From assembly GCA_035079385.1 (NCBI GenBank), contig JAVHKY010000001.1, positions 12,672,501-12,736,500 on the forward strand: a stretch of 64,000 bases of DNA. Direction: 5' to 3'. Under the pieces are notes generated by a model. The model was not told the origin of the DNA and ran no database searches. It saw nothing but the letters and a program-made list of their open reading frames with translations. A program made the position numbers and the translations under genes. The stretch is from Aspidiotus rigidus (taxonomy: Eukaryota > Arthropoda > Insecta > Hemiptera > Diaspididae). Shown here one piece after another: positions 11,502 through 21,453 of the stretch (its first letter is position 1; each line of letters begins with the position of its first letter).

Positions 11502-14500
11502 ATGGTTTTGGTAAGTAAAATTTGAGAAATATTTCGTTCAGTAATTTTACGTAGTCCCGCTCGGATTATATTTCTGAGTATACTTACAATATTATTCATC
11601 TAAATTAGGGCTAGTTTTTTCAAAAACATGTATCGTATCAGGTAGTTTTAAACTATACTTTCTAACTTACTGCTATAGTCCAGATGTTAAACATCATACG
11701 GTATATCTATCCTTCATAAAAAACCGGTTTACAATAGGGGTGACCAAGTCTCACCAACCTAATCTTTTTTTTTTTTTTTTTTTTTTGGGGGGGGGGTTCC
11801 TCGCGTTGAGGCGAATTGGTAGTTGACCAAGACGTGAATGCAGTGTAGCAGTCGCTCTTGCTTGGGAGGGGACAGAGGCGGGTCGATACGTAACCCAAAC
11901 AGGCAAAGCAAGAATACCTGATTGGACGTGAAAGCCTTTCTGCTGTCAAAAGGGACATATATGGGACGGTACTTGGTCCAGTCAGGCACCACCCTGACGG
12001 ACGCGAGAGCCCTTATTGTCAATAAATAATGAGCGTTAGCGAGATACACTGTCATTCCGTAGATAGCTCGTACCTGCCTATGCTTCAGGAGGTGACAAGC
12101 GAGGCAGTACGTAAACCAATCCCTCCCTTAGGATTGGACGTGAAGGCTTGCGTTGCAGATAACCGTATCGGAGGTGACACTGACTGTACGTGTCTTGGTC
12201 TCTAAGACGATGGGTGTCTTGTGTGGCTTATGTGGTGGTTGCTTCCGTGGTCAGAAGGTCGCCCGCAGAGACTGTCCGGGGACTTATGCACTGGACGGGT
12301 TTCCCCCATCGCATTTCGGCATTCCCTTTTAAGGGAATGACAGTGTAGTGGAGGGGGGGGGGGTTAGAAATTCTAACGTTAGTCAGATGTATGTTAGATG
12401 TGTTGTTAGGCTAGGTTCAAAAGGAGACTCGCATGTGTGTGCAACTGGCAAACCAGGACGTGAAGGCTGCTCCTCATGTCCTCATCGGGAAGTGCAAGGC
12501 AGGGCAGTACTTAATCCAACCCATCCGTTGGACGTGAAGGCCTGCGATAACCTTCAGTGGTCATGAGGCTTAGGCAGTACGTAACCCCAGTTGCTAGATG
12601 TACTGCGAGGAGTGGAGTACGCATGCAAGAGAGCATGGATGAAAACAGAGAAGATGGGTCAAAGAAATCGGTAGGAATCCCGAAACAGTACCCCCTGCTG
12701 TAGGTGCAGCTACCCTGTCTTAAGTTGACAGCCATGAAGATAGTGAGATAGATAGGAAAGGTGTGCCTTAACCTAATCGAAAAGAGAAGAGTGATAGGAT
12801 AGAGTGGTGATCAGTGATGCTAAAATATGAGGGTGCCATACACAGGGAAAAGTCTGTGCGAGCCCGCTGCTTTGTCATTCCCGAGGGAGTGACTCCCCTC
12901 ACTATACAAGTATGGTAGCAGCTGGACTTAAGGATGTGTCAGTTACTCTTTGCTTCTCACATAGCAGTGGGGAGGACCCTGATTGGCATCCTTCGAGGGA
13001 GAAGTTCGCCTATACAACTTTTAGTTGACTATATTGGAGAGTGACAGCGACTATTTGCCTTTCCGCTTTTCAGCTCCCACCGCGTGCTGTCCAAAGCAAT
13101 AGCTTCCTCTCCCAGTCGTAAGCCCCCTCGCCACGGCAAGGCAGTGGTAAAACTTGAAGACACACCAGGTCCAAGACACGTTGTGTCCCCGCCAGTGTGC
13201 CCCCCGGAGGGGGTCACCAACCTAATCTTATACAAATATTTCATAGAAAGTATCACCGTTGACCACATAAGTAGTATTTTGTATCATTACTTTAAAAAAA
13301 TATTTGATTGTTTACTTTTTCGACCACAGAAATCGAGCTATCGAGGTTTTGTCGCTCCTGCATTCGTTCCCTACAATGAAGAGTAAGTAAATACACTTTA
13401 CAATAAAGCTATTTGCTCTCGAACTGTGATCAATTTAAAAATAACAATACGTTATCCGTACAGGGGCGAATTAAACTTGGCCGAAATACCGAAATACTCA
13501 CAATACCTACTATCGAAGAACGTTATGGCTGTTTTAGGTTTGTATTTGTATATTCTACAATATGTGAGCATACAGAGGTCACGATTGTGCTTATTACTCA
13601 AATTCATTCTGTATTATTTTTCGTCATACATTTTTTGAACCACAGTTATGTAGATCGGATTTTACAATTCTGCTTAATTTTCTCCTCATTCGGCCTAAAG
13701 TTCGTTTCGAAAGTGATGACATAGACATGATAATTATTTTATTCCTCAAAAATCCACCGCGGTTGTAAAATTTGAAGTCAGAAATTTCTCTGCAGACCGA
13801 TCTCAACTTCATCCTATTAGAACCTTTTTCATCTGACCTACAGTCCAGCAGGAAAAATTTTTAGTATTTGCGACGCTGAAAAGTTCCGTGTCTTTTTTTA
13901 TTTAAAAAAAAAAAAAAGACTTTTTTGGGGGGTGAAGTGGTATGGAGAAGACTGGCTATGCGGTTCTCAAGTAGATTTACTTGATTATCGCTTCTTGGCG
14001 TGTTTCATATCTTTACTCCTGGTTTGAACCCCCCACCCTTTTTTATGGTTTCGTATGGTTAGCAGCCGCGACTTCTTTTGGCCACACAACAGCACGGTTG
14101 CTGCGACGTCAAAACCCGCTACAATTTATTTAAATATAGTACCTACAGGTAAAGATGGGTGACCCAATGATCTCGACCTGAAAGATCCCGATTTCGATTA
14201 ACCTCGACCTACCTTGAAACGTATCCTGGATATGGTAATAGAGGGATTCCAAATTTCGCACCCCAGATCCCAATTGACCTACAATGAAGACCACCTTCGA
14301 AATATAACGGAAAAAGAGTCTGGATGTATAGTGATACCTAAGAGACCGAACTCTGCTTGAGTTCAATCAACTTCAGCTGAAACAGTGTGACCTCTACTAC
14401 GAACTTCAAACAAATTCATGGAACATAGCCTCCACCTTCTAATTGTAGAAAATTGTTCACAAAAATAATTGTTACAGTGAGCGGAACCGTGGGTGAAGGA

Positions 14501-15566
14501 CCATCATTGAGCATTGATGAGCGAAAAAGTCTGGCCGAAGCGTGGATGAGCGCTGCCTCAAAAAACGGCCAAAAAGTCATGGTTCAAGTCGGAGGTACAC
14601 ACTTAAGGAATGTCGTACAGCTGGTTTGTATACCATGTCCTTCCTCTACATTCTCTTCAATTTAATTCTCGTTGTCCTCTATTCATTTCATCTGTGCAGG
14701 CTAAACATGCGGAGGCTATAGGAGCTTGGTCCATTCTTTGTTTACCGGAGCTATTTTTCCGACCCAAGACGATCGAAGAATTAATCGATTACTTAAAAAT
14801 AGTTGGAGCAGCGGCACCTAAGACTCCGTTATTTTACTATCACTACCCACTGGTGACCGGAGTGACGCGTAAGTTTGCACTCATAAATTTAATTTCCCAC
14901 CTTTTTAGAATTGATAAGCCGCACTTACGTTTTCTACCTAGTGGACATGCCGAAATTTCTGGAAGCCGCCTACTCGGAAATACCCACGCTTTCTGGTTTA
15001 AAATATACTCACAATAATCTTGACGAAGGATTTCGATGTGTTCAATTTCGCGATCGTACTTTTGCCATATTTTTAGGCGCCGATCAGGTAACGTACTGAT
15101 TTGTTCAATGAACCGAATAAGTAAATGAAATGTAATTTTGTAAAAACTATACTCATTGATAGTTGGCATCCGCTGCATTCTGCATGGGTTTCGACAGCGT
15201 GCTTTTGACCGTTCTAAATTATGGCGCCGAGGAAGTACACGCGATCAAAGAGAATATAGCGTCTGGTAATATTCCGAACGCGCAAAAAATTCAGAACAGA
15301 ATCCGAAATTTGACAGAATTAGTGGAGAAAGAAGGTGAGTAATACCTCGGAAACAGATAGAACGATGCTGCTGATTGTTTCCGCAGTTCAAGAAATCAAA
15401 TTTTTATTTGTTCTCAGCGGAATGGGTCAATGGATTTAAGAAGGTAATTTCTTTGATAACTAAGCTAAAGTTGGGATCCCCGAGACCGCCTCTAAAAGAT
15501 ATATCTCCAGACACTTCAAATAAGCTGGAAAAACATTTGAAAGAATTTGGTTGGATGAAGAATTAA
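11502..15566 (+). CDS. NPL: N-acetylneuraminate lyase (sialic acid aldolase), eight exons
   Basis: Cleaves N-acetylneuraminate to N-acetylmannosamine and pyruvate in the cytosol. Proposed coding exons: 11502-11510, 13330-13382, 13464-13537, 14478-14623, 14700-14868, 14942-15087, 15163-15334, 15418-15566; all junctions are GT...AG and phases agree, giving 305 residues, close to the ~320 usual for animal lyases. The class I aldolase hallmarks are present: SGTVGEG (residues 47-53, the GxxGE pyruvate-carboxylate loop), catalytic Tyr141 in FYYHYP, and Schiff-base Lys171 in SGLKYT, 30 residues apart as in the family. The tiny first exon (MVL, followed by a strong GTAAGT) is inferred because it joins in frame to KSSYRGFVAPAF. 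Intron 1 is 1.8 kb and contains a retroelement; the others are 76-940 bp. Nothing is broken. Spliced structure argues against bacterial contamination. Confidence 0.92.
11767..13213 (-). mobile_element. Poly(A)-tailed retroelement insert in NPL intron 1
   Basis: A 16-bp direct repeat TCACCAACCTAATCTT stands at 11751-11766 and 13214-13229. A 22-base T-run at 11765-11786, followed by ten G, forms the left end, so the inserted strand is the minus strand with a poly(A) tail. This is the signature of LINE-machinery retrotransposition. The 1.4-kb body has no long open frame and no domain I recognise; it contains several hairpin units ending in GGACGTGAAGGC. It could be a SINE-like non-autonomous element, the 3' UTR of an unidentified LINE, or a retrocopied non-coding RNA. 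Confidence 0.8.
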
Positions 15567-16589
15567 ACTAGAGCACCAGATCATTCGGATGAAAGAAATT
15601 TTGTAACGTTGACAAAAATACGACGTCGGAAATAATAATTGTAATCATAATTCTTTATTATATGCATTATATTGGTGGTATCCTGTATAAAAGTGTTCAT
15701 GAATTTTGAGTAGACGCTCAATTTACTCTTCGCAAAAATCCCATGCTATTGCCTGTTCCAAGAGAGTTTGCCGTGTACCAGAGAACACCATCACTCAACG
15801 CGGACTGAGACGAGTTTTTTCACTCACTACAATTGGTCCAATTCTGTTGCACGTTGCTCTCCAGGTGTTAATTTCTCCAATCCTAGGTACTTCCCTTATG
15901 GTGGTAAACAGGTATCTGTACAAGGGAATCTCTCGTGGAACAGACTATAACATATTCTTCGAGCACTCTAGCTTCCATAAGACATATGTAAGAATATTGG
16001 CTGATCGTTTACCGGTGCTCTAAGTCTTTCCGGCATTCCGTTTTCCAGATATCTTAACGCACACCGTACAAAACGTGAATCAATTGATAACTACCTACGA
16101 GTATTGTCTATCTTATAAAACATCAACTACCAAACTTGTCTACGAGTATCGATGCAACACTACCAACACGAAAATTCGTGAGAACAGTAAAGCGTCAGAG
16201 CAAGGCTCATTATGTTGAAAATTGGATCACATGGTGAAAAGATCATTTGTTCTTCAATTATTTCTCATTATTGATTGGTAATATAAAATTTTTGGCTCCA
16301 GATGTGTTCCCTAAAGGAGCCATTATGCTCCACGTCATCTCCATCCAACTCCACAAACTGATAGCACAAGTATGTAAACACTCCAACAATTCTGAAATTA
16401 TCCTCCACTCACACGAGCGCCAGACATCGGCAATGGGTACAGGGACCTCTTTTTCTAGACTTCAAAGTTAAGAAGCAAGAAAAGATAGAATTGATCCGGT
16501 TCTCAAGTTTACGGTCGGACATACCGAAGAAAAGCTCAGCAATACTCGAAAGAGTACCTAAACTGGAGGGCAATTCGTAGAAAAATATA
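15567..16589. other. Intergenic region downstream of NPL
   Basis: The NPL 3' UTR begins here; AATAATAATT and ATTCTTTATTATATG near 15630-15670 are the best A/T-rich candidates for 3'-end signals, with no perfect AATAAA in the first 100 bases. The 105-codon frame at 15706-16023 shows no motif and is taken as chance. Confidence 0.4.
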
Positions 16590-17338
16590 CAGGAAGCCGC
16601 GAGCGCGCTTTCGGTTAAACAACCATTCTCAAGCGTAGATAAAAAGCGACTCGACGAGATGGGAAAAGAGAACAGTCACAACGACGGAGGAGAAGAAATC
16701 ATGATTGAACTAGCAAAGTATGAGACTGTGAGTCATACTTGTAAACTAGCTCGACCAACCCCTCGTCCGGAATGTACCTGTTGAGTAGATTTATATTATT
16801 GCTATTAAGATGACGAATAATTTCAATGTTATCCAGAGTACGGCGTTTGAAGTAAGCCTTCTTTCTGTGGAGGAGGGTTTCTGACCCCTCCCTGAAACCA
16901 TGACCACTAGTTATAAGGTGGTCAGCAAATGCGGATTCACCTAAATGCCTTTCTTCCCAATCTTTTAGGTGTTCAGCCACTCTAATTTTAATCTGACGAC
17001 TAGTCTCGCCTACATACATCCCATTACAGTCCCTGCAAGCTATGCTATACACTCCGCTCTTTAGGGGCGGGATAGGGTCCTTTGACCTGAATAGTAGCCC
17101 TTTTACCGTCGTAGGATTATAAAACACCGGACGGAAACGGAAGGGGCGGAGGGCGCGACTCAATTTCGAAGAAAATTTACACAAGAAGGGGAGTTTAATG
17201 AAACGGGTCCTGCTATCGACAGAAGAGTCGCGGGGGAGGGAGGTAGTTGAATCAAGGCAATTCCGCGTGATCTTCCTCCGGACTATAAGGTCAATGTCCA
17301 TGTTGACCTCATTCACTCTAGCCAAGTATTCTCCTCGG
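16590..17338 (-). mobile_element. Penelope-like element family A fragment, GIY-YIG part inverted
   Basis: The minus-strand frame 16699-17325 (208 codons, open) is the C-terminal part of a PLE of the same family as 2780-5100: RNCLDSTTSLPRDS matches RRSLDSTSSHPRDS there, then a complete GIY-YIG core (GVYSIACRDCNGMYVGETSR, then the R...EH helix, GESAFADHLITSG). The stretch 16610-16710 in contrast matches the 5' leader of that family in forward orientation. A forward 5' leader is therefore joined directly to an inverted 3' coding part. The RT domain is absent. Confidence 0.8.
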
Positions 17339-19270
17339 TTAGTTTACAAATCGTCGAGCTGAAAATTTGAGGCCCAATCATAGTATTTGATAGCTCGAGA
17401 TGACGCAGGATGTTCCACAAAGGCATCGAGTACGTGCAGCCAGAGAGGCTGGACCAGTGTAAGCTCGAAAGTATGGCCATTAGCTGCGAACAAGTAATCC
17501 AAACCATGGAACACGACGTGAGACCAGAAGCCCGGACCAAAATAGGGAAAGTGCTGCTGGACATCAAAGAGAATACGTGTCAAACCTATGACAGAGAGCA
17601 AGTAATGCAGAGGAAGGTCACAAATTTACAAAAGAAGATCCGACAGAACAACCTGATTTTGACAAAAGCGGACAAAGGCAACACGGTAGTGGTGATGGAG
17701 AAGGAGGACAGTGAATGGATACCAAGAGCTGAAAAAGGCCCCAACACAGAAATACCAAGATGACCCGAAAGCTGTGTTGAAACGGAACAATGTAACCGGC
17801 AATGGAAAGACGCTTGAGATGAACCCGGTTGCACCAAAACTCAAGGGGCTTGTAAAACTCCACAAAGCGAACCGTCCGATGAGACCCCTGGTCAACAGAT
17901 TAAATCACCATGCTACAAGATAGCGAAGATTGTAGCCACATTCCTGAATGAAAACTACCAGTTTGCACCCAGAGGAAGTATCAGAAACAACGGAGAGTTG
18001 ATCGAGCAACTGGACAAGTTGGAAATCAAGAGTAACGACAAGCTGATATCCTTTGATGTGGCAAATATGTTTGGTACCTTACCGAAGGAGGAACTTCTCA
18101 CTCTGCTCAAAAACAACAGATACCATGGGAACCCCGATGGGCCGAAGTACGCCAACATAGGGGAAGAGATCTTGAGCCAGAACTACTGTCGCATTAATAA
18201 TAGGTTCTACAGTCAGGAAAGGCGACTTGCGATGGGATCACCGTTGTCACCGATACTGGCGGAGATATTCATGAATGATATGGAAAACAAGATATTGTAG
18301 GGCAGCAAGTTCAGAAACTCGATCAAACACTGGGCCAGATATGTAGATGATATCCTAATTGTGTGGACAGGCACTGATAGACAGGTGGATGTATTCCTGT
18401 CAGAAATGAACGCGATGAATGAGAGCATCAAATTCACAGTGGAAAAAGGCAATGAGACCATCAACTATTTAGACCTTACACTCACAATGGAGAACAATAG
18501 GATAGAATACAAAATCTACAGGAAGCCGACGCATACTGACACCATCATCCCAAATGACTCCTACCACCACCCCAGGCACAAGTTAGCGGCAATCCAGAAC
18601 TACTGCTATCGGGCAATTTCTGTCCTCAAGAACAACAAAGAGAAGAGGAAAGAGATCGGGATAGTAAAGTAGATCGCGGAAGGCAATGGCTAATGTAGAG
18701 GTGTGGTGGATGGAGTCTTTGGGAAGATGGAAACAAAGAAAGGAACCCATGATGGCGTAGTGAGAAAGTACTGCAGATCGATACCATATATAGGAAAGTA
18801 CACAAACAAGGTGATAGAAGCGTCCAGTGGCTACGATGTAAATGTGGGTATCCAGAATAACCAACTCATGGTAAAGAGAATCAGCAATGACCAGACGGAA
18901 CAAAAGGACAAGGAAAGCTCGAGCGGAGTGTACAAGCTTAGTTGTGAACAGTGCGAGGGCATCTACATCGGTGAGACTGGGAGAAAGTTTGAGATCAGGA
19001 AAAAGGAGCACAAAACGTCGAGGGAGAAAGAAGATGGCAAGTCCTTGTTTGGGAAACACTATAACAAAGAAAACCATGACGGAGAGGGAATATTAGAAGT
19101 CATATAATGTAGAGAATCGCACAAAGAGAAGAAAACTCTGGGAACGAATGGAGATTGCAAAGGCCAAGAGGGAGAAAGCCTGCCTTTTGAACAATGTAAT
19201 CACATTTGACGACGAAAAATTATTTGGTCTGGTGATTAGACGAGAGAAGAAGAACAGAACCAACCAATGA
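17339..19270 (+). mobile_element. Penelope-like element (family B), degenerate
   Basis: A second, clearly different PLE family in forward orientation directly abutting the inverted family A fragment. Coding blocks run from about 17410 to 19265: LTKADKGNTVVVMEK, the RT, a KPTHTDTIIPND block, a GIY-YIG nuclease and a C-terminal tail that continues in another frame to about 19265 (KLWERMEIAKAKREKACLLN, then FGLVIRREK). GC and codon use are higher than in the surrounding DNA, as expected for an inserted element. Confidence 0.85.
17410..19265 (+). pseudogene. PLE family B RT / GIY-YIG ORF, broken
   Basis: RT motif A is SFDVANMFGTLP (about 18049-18084), motif B is MGSPLSPILAEIF (about 18232-18270), motif C is RYVDDILIVW (about 18337-18366). 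The nuclease core is GVYKLSCEQCEGIYIGETGR (about 18925-18984). Breaks: a +1 frame segment at about 17711-17923, in-frame stops at 18298-18300, about 18670 and about 18691, and a frame change near 19105. With these removed the order of domains is complete, so this is a decayed full-length ORF rather than a fragment. Confidence 0.85.
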
Positions 19271-19319
19271 GACAGCAGGAATCTAGGTAGCAAATAGAAA
19301 CGCAGCATTTAGGACGATA

Positions 19320-19475
19320 GATTGAACCAATCACTAAGCAGTATGTTTTAGCCAATAAGAACACACTGTCATATTATTGTAAGAATAAGTTTCTAAGAAA
19401 TGAACCAATCACAACACAGCATTGTTATAGCCAATAAGATCACAGTGTTATACTATAAAAACTCATGGTTAAGGC
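19320..19475 (+). promoter_or_regulatory. Tandem CCAAT repeats followed by a TATA box
   Basis: Two copies of a 78-bp unit begin with GAACCAATCAC (19324 and 19402). Each unit carries a second CCAAT (GCCAATAAG), giving four CCAAT boxes within about 110 bp. The second unit ends in TATAAAA at 19454-19460. The arrangement directly follows the PLE family B coding end, so it may be the promoter-bearing repeat (pseudo-LTR) that PLEs often carry. Activity is inferred from sequence only. Confidence 0.45.
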
Positions 19476-19599
19476 CTCGTTCTCCAAATGCGACACCCGA
19501 AAGTACTCTTGTAAAAGCAACTAATGAAGTAGATTTGTTCAATTGGAAAACCCTTTTTCAATATTAGTGCTCTACCTGCACCTCACTCACTCATTATGA

Positions 19600-20510
19600 G
19601 TTCCGATAATTGGAAAAGAAGCCTTTATGTCGTTTTTTGCGTTGAGAGCGCAAATAGATTTTTGCGTTGAGAGCGCAAATAGCAGAAAGCGAAAAAGAGA
19701 CGTTTGTGACGTGATTTGCCACAAAATCGCAAATATCCCTGCAAGTAGTCCAAATAGGAAAAGAGGCGTTAAGGGCATCATTCCCCACTAAATTGAAAAT
19801 AATCTCGCAAATAGCAAAAATCGGGAAAATGACGTTTGCAGTGTCGTTTGTAGTAATGACCCAAATAGTCCTGCAGATGGTCCAAATTAGGAGAGAGGCG
19901 TTCGCGGTGTCATTCGTCTCTAAATTGCAATAGGTTCTGCAAATAGTCAAAGAGGCCTTTGCGGTCTTCTTTGCGGTGAGAACACAAATTTTGCCACAAA
20001 TAGCACAAATGGGAAAAGAGGCGTTTATAGTGTCATTTGCGGTAATAGCCAGTATGGTCCTGCAAATAGTGCAAATCGGAAAAGAGACGTTTGCGGCGTC
20101 ATTTGCAAGTAAATTGCAAATAGTCCCGTAAATAGTCCAAATCGGAAAAGAGGCTTTTGTGGTTTCATTTGTGGTGAGAGCGCAAATAGTCTCCCAAATA
20201 GCACAAATCAGAAAAGAGGCCGTTGGTAGTGTCATTTGCCACAAATTTGCAGATTGTCCAGATTGGAAAAAAAGCGTTTGCGGTATCATTTTCCATAAAA
20301 TTGAAGATTGGGTAGCTCAAATAGCACAAATCGCAAAAGAGGCGTTTGCAGAGCGGTAACAACCGAAACGCGGTCCTGCAAATAGTTCAAATTGGAGAAG
20401 AAGTATCATTTGCCACAAAATCGCAAATAGTCCCGCAAATAGCCAAATTAAAGAAGAGAGCCGTTCGCATTGTCATTTGTCACAAAGTCCTCAATAGTCT
20501 CGTGAATAGC
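19600..20510. repeat. Tandem array of ~66-bp units
   Basis: About 13-14 degenerate copies of a unit resembling GGAAAAGAGGCGTTTGCGG, then TGTCATTTGCC, then CGCAAATAGTC. Measured spacing between successive GAAAAGAGGC starts is 66, 68 and 66 bp in the best-preserved part (20013, 20079, 20147, 20213). Because 66 is a multiple of three, the minus strand stays open for 231 codons with a 22-residue period (NDTANASFPICTIC-type). There is no start-context or domain evidence that this is translated. Confidence 0.75.
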
Positions 20511-21453
20511 AAAGTCGTGCTGGCCCGGTCGGGTGGCCGGTGTTCTCCGGTCAGAAGAGGTTCGCAATATCATGGGGACCGCGAGAAAATTTTAAAATGT
20601 TTGACTATGAGTGTCCGGGTGGCCCGACAACGGTCACGTGGTCTAAAAGGTGTGAGTCAGCACGACATTGGGTTGGCGAAACCAACAGACGTTCAACCGT
20701 TAGGACATTGGAACACAGTCATCATCAATGCTTGAATATCTTGATTCAATAAGTTCTTGAATTTTATTTTTGTGATTAAGCGCTCGGCGGCCATTTCTTA
20801 TGGAGTTTTTGTATTTCGCTAATCTGTTTTGAGTACTTCACCCCTTTAAATGAAGCTTGGATCTCTCGTATCCAAGGCACTTGAGCCGAGGCAGATCACC
20901 TCATTAAAATTGGACATTAACGTGAACGATGTTTCTGAGAATTGCCCCATGTCGGAAATTCTTACCGCCCTCTCGCCTGTCTTCACGTGAATGTGCTTTT
21001 TGTTCTCCATCTCCTCATTTCAGTCTCTATTTGCATTTCTTCACCAAAGGTCTCTTGACCTAAAAAGGGATCTCAGAAATTTTTTTTTTAAACACATATG
21101 CTGAAAGTGCCTCTAATTCAGACAACGAAAATCTCATTTATATCCACTGATAAACTAGATGCGAAAAAATTTAGAACAAGGTGCGAAAGAATACTTTCGC
21201 CACTGTGATAATATTAGACAGACTAAGTACGATTTCTATTGGTCAACGATTTCTATTGGTCAATTTTATAACTTCAGCACTCCGCACTACCATCCTATGA
21301 TTGTTTGTTTGAATTCGAACCAGATTCGAACCGCATTTTCCGTTAAATTCTAGAATCAGCTGTATTCGACAAAATAACTTGCATTAAATTGAATGAAAAA
21401 ACCCTGTATTATTTTTCATCAATTAGTTATTTCTTGTGATTTCCGTACCTACT
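20511..21453. other. Non-coding stretch between satellite array and recombinase gene
   Basis: 20511-20740 is more GC-rich than its surroundings and gives two overlapping open frames without recognisable domains; it may be a remnant of an unidentified element. The rest is AT-rich and presumably includes the promoter of the recombinase gene. Confidence 0.4.

Noticed and set aside
11502..15566. Bacterial origin or contamination of the lyase gene
   Set aside because: Seven phase-consistent GT...AG introns and a retroelement in intron 1 place it firmly in the eukaryotic genome.
15706..16023. 105-codon gene downstream of NPL
   Set aside because: Start lacks support, composition is non-coding in appearance, and no domain or splice context is seen.
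20346..20752. Overlapping frames with a VGETNRRS segment resembling a GIY-YIG turn
   Set aside because: Only a few residues match; no GIY, YIG or following helix pattern, and the first half is satellite DNA.
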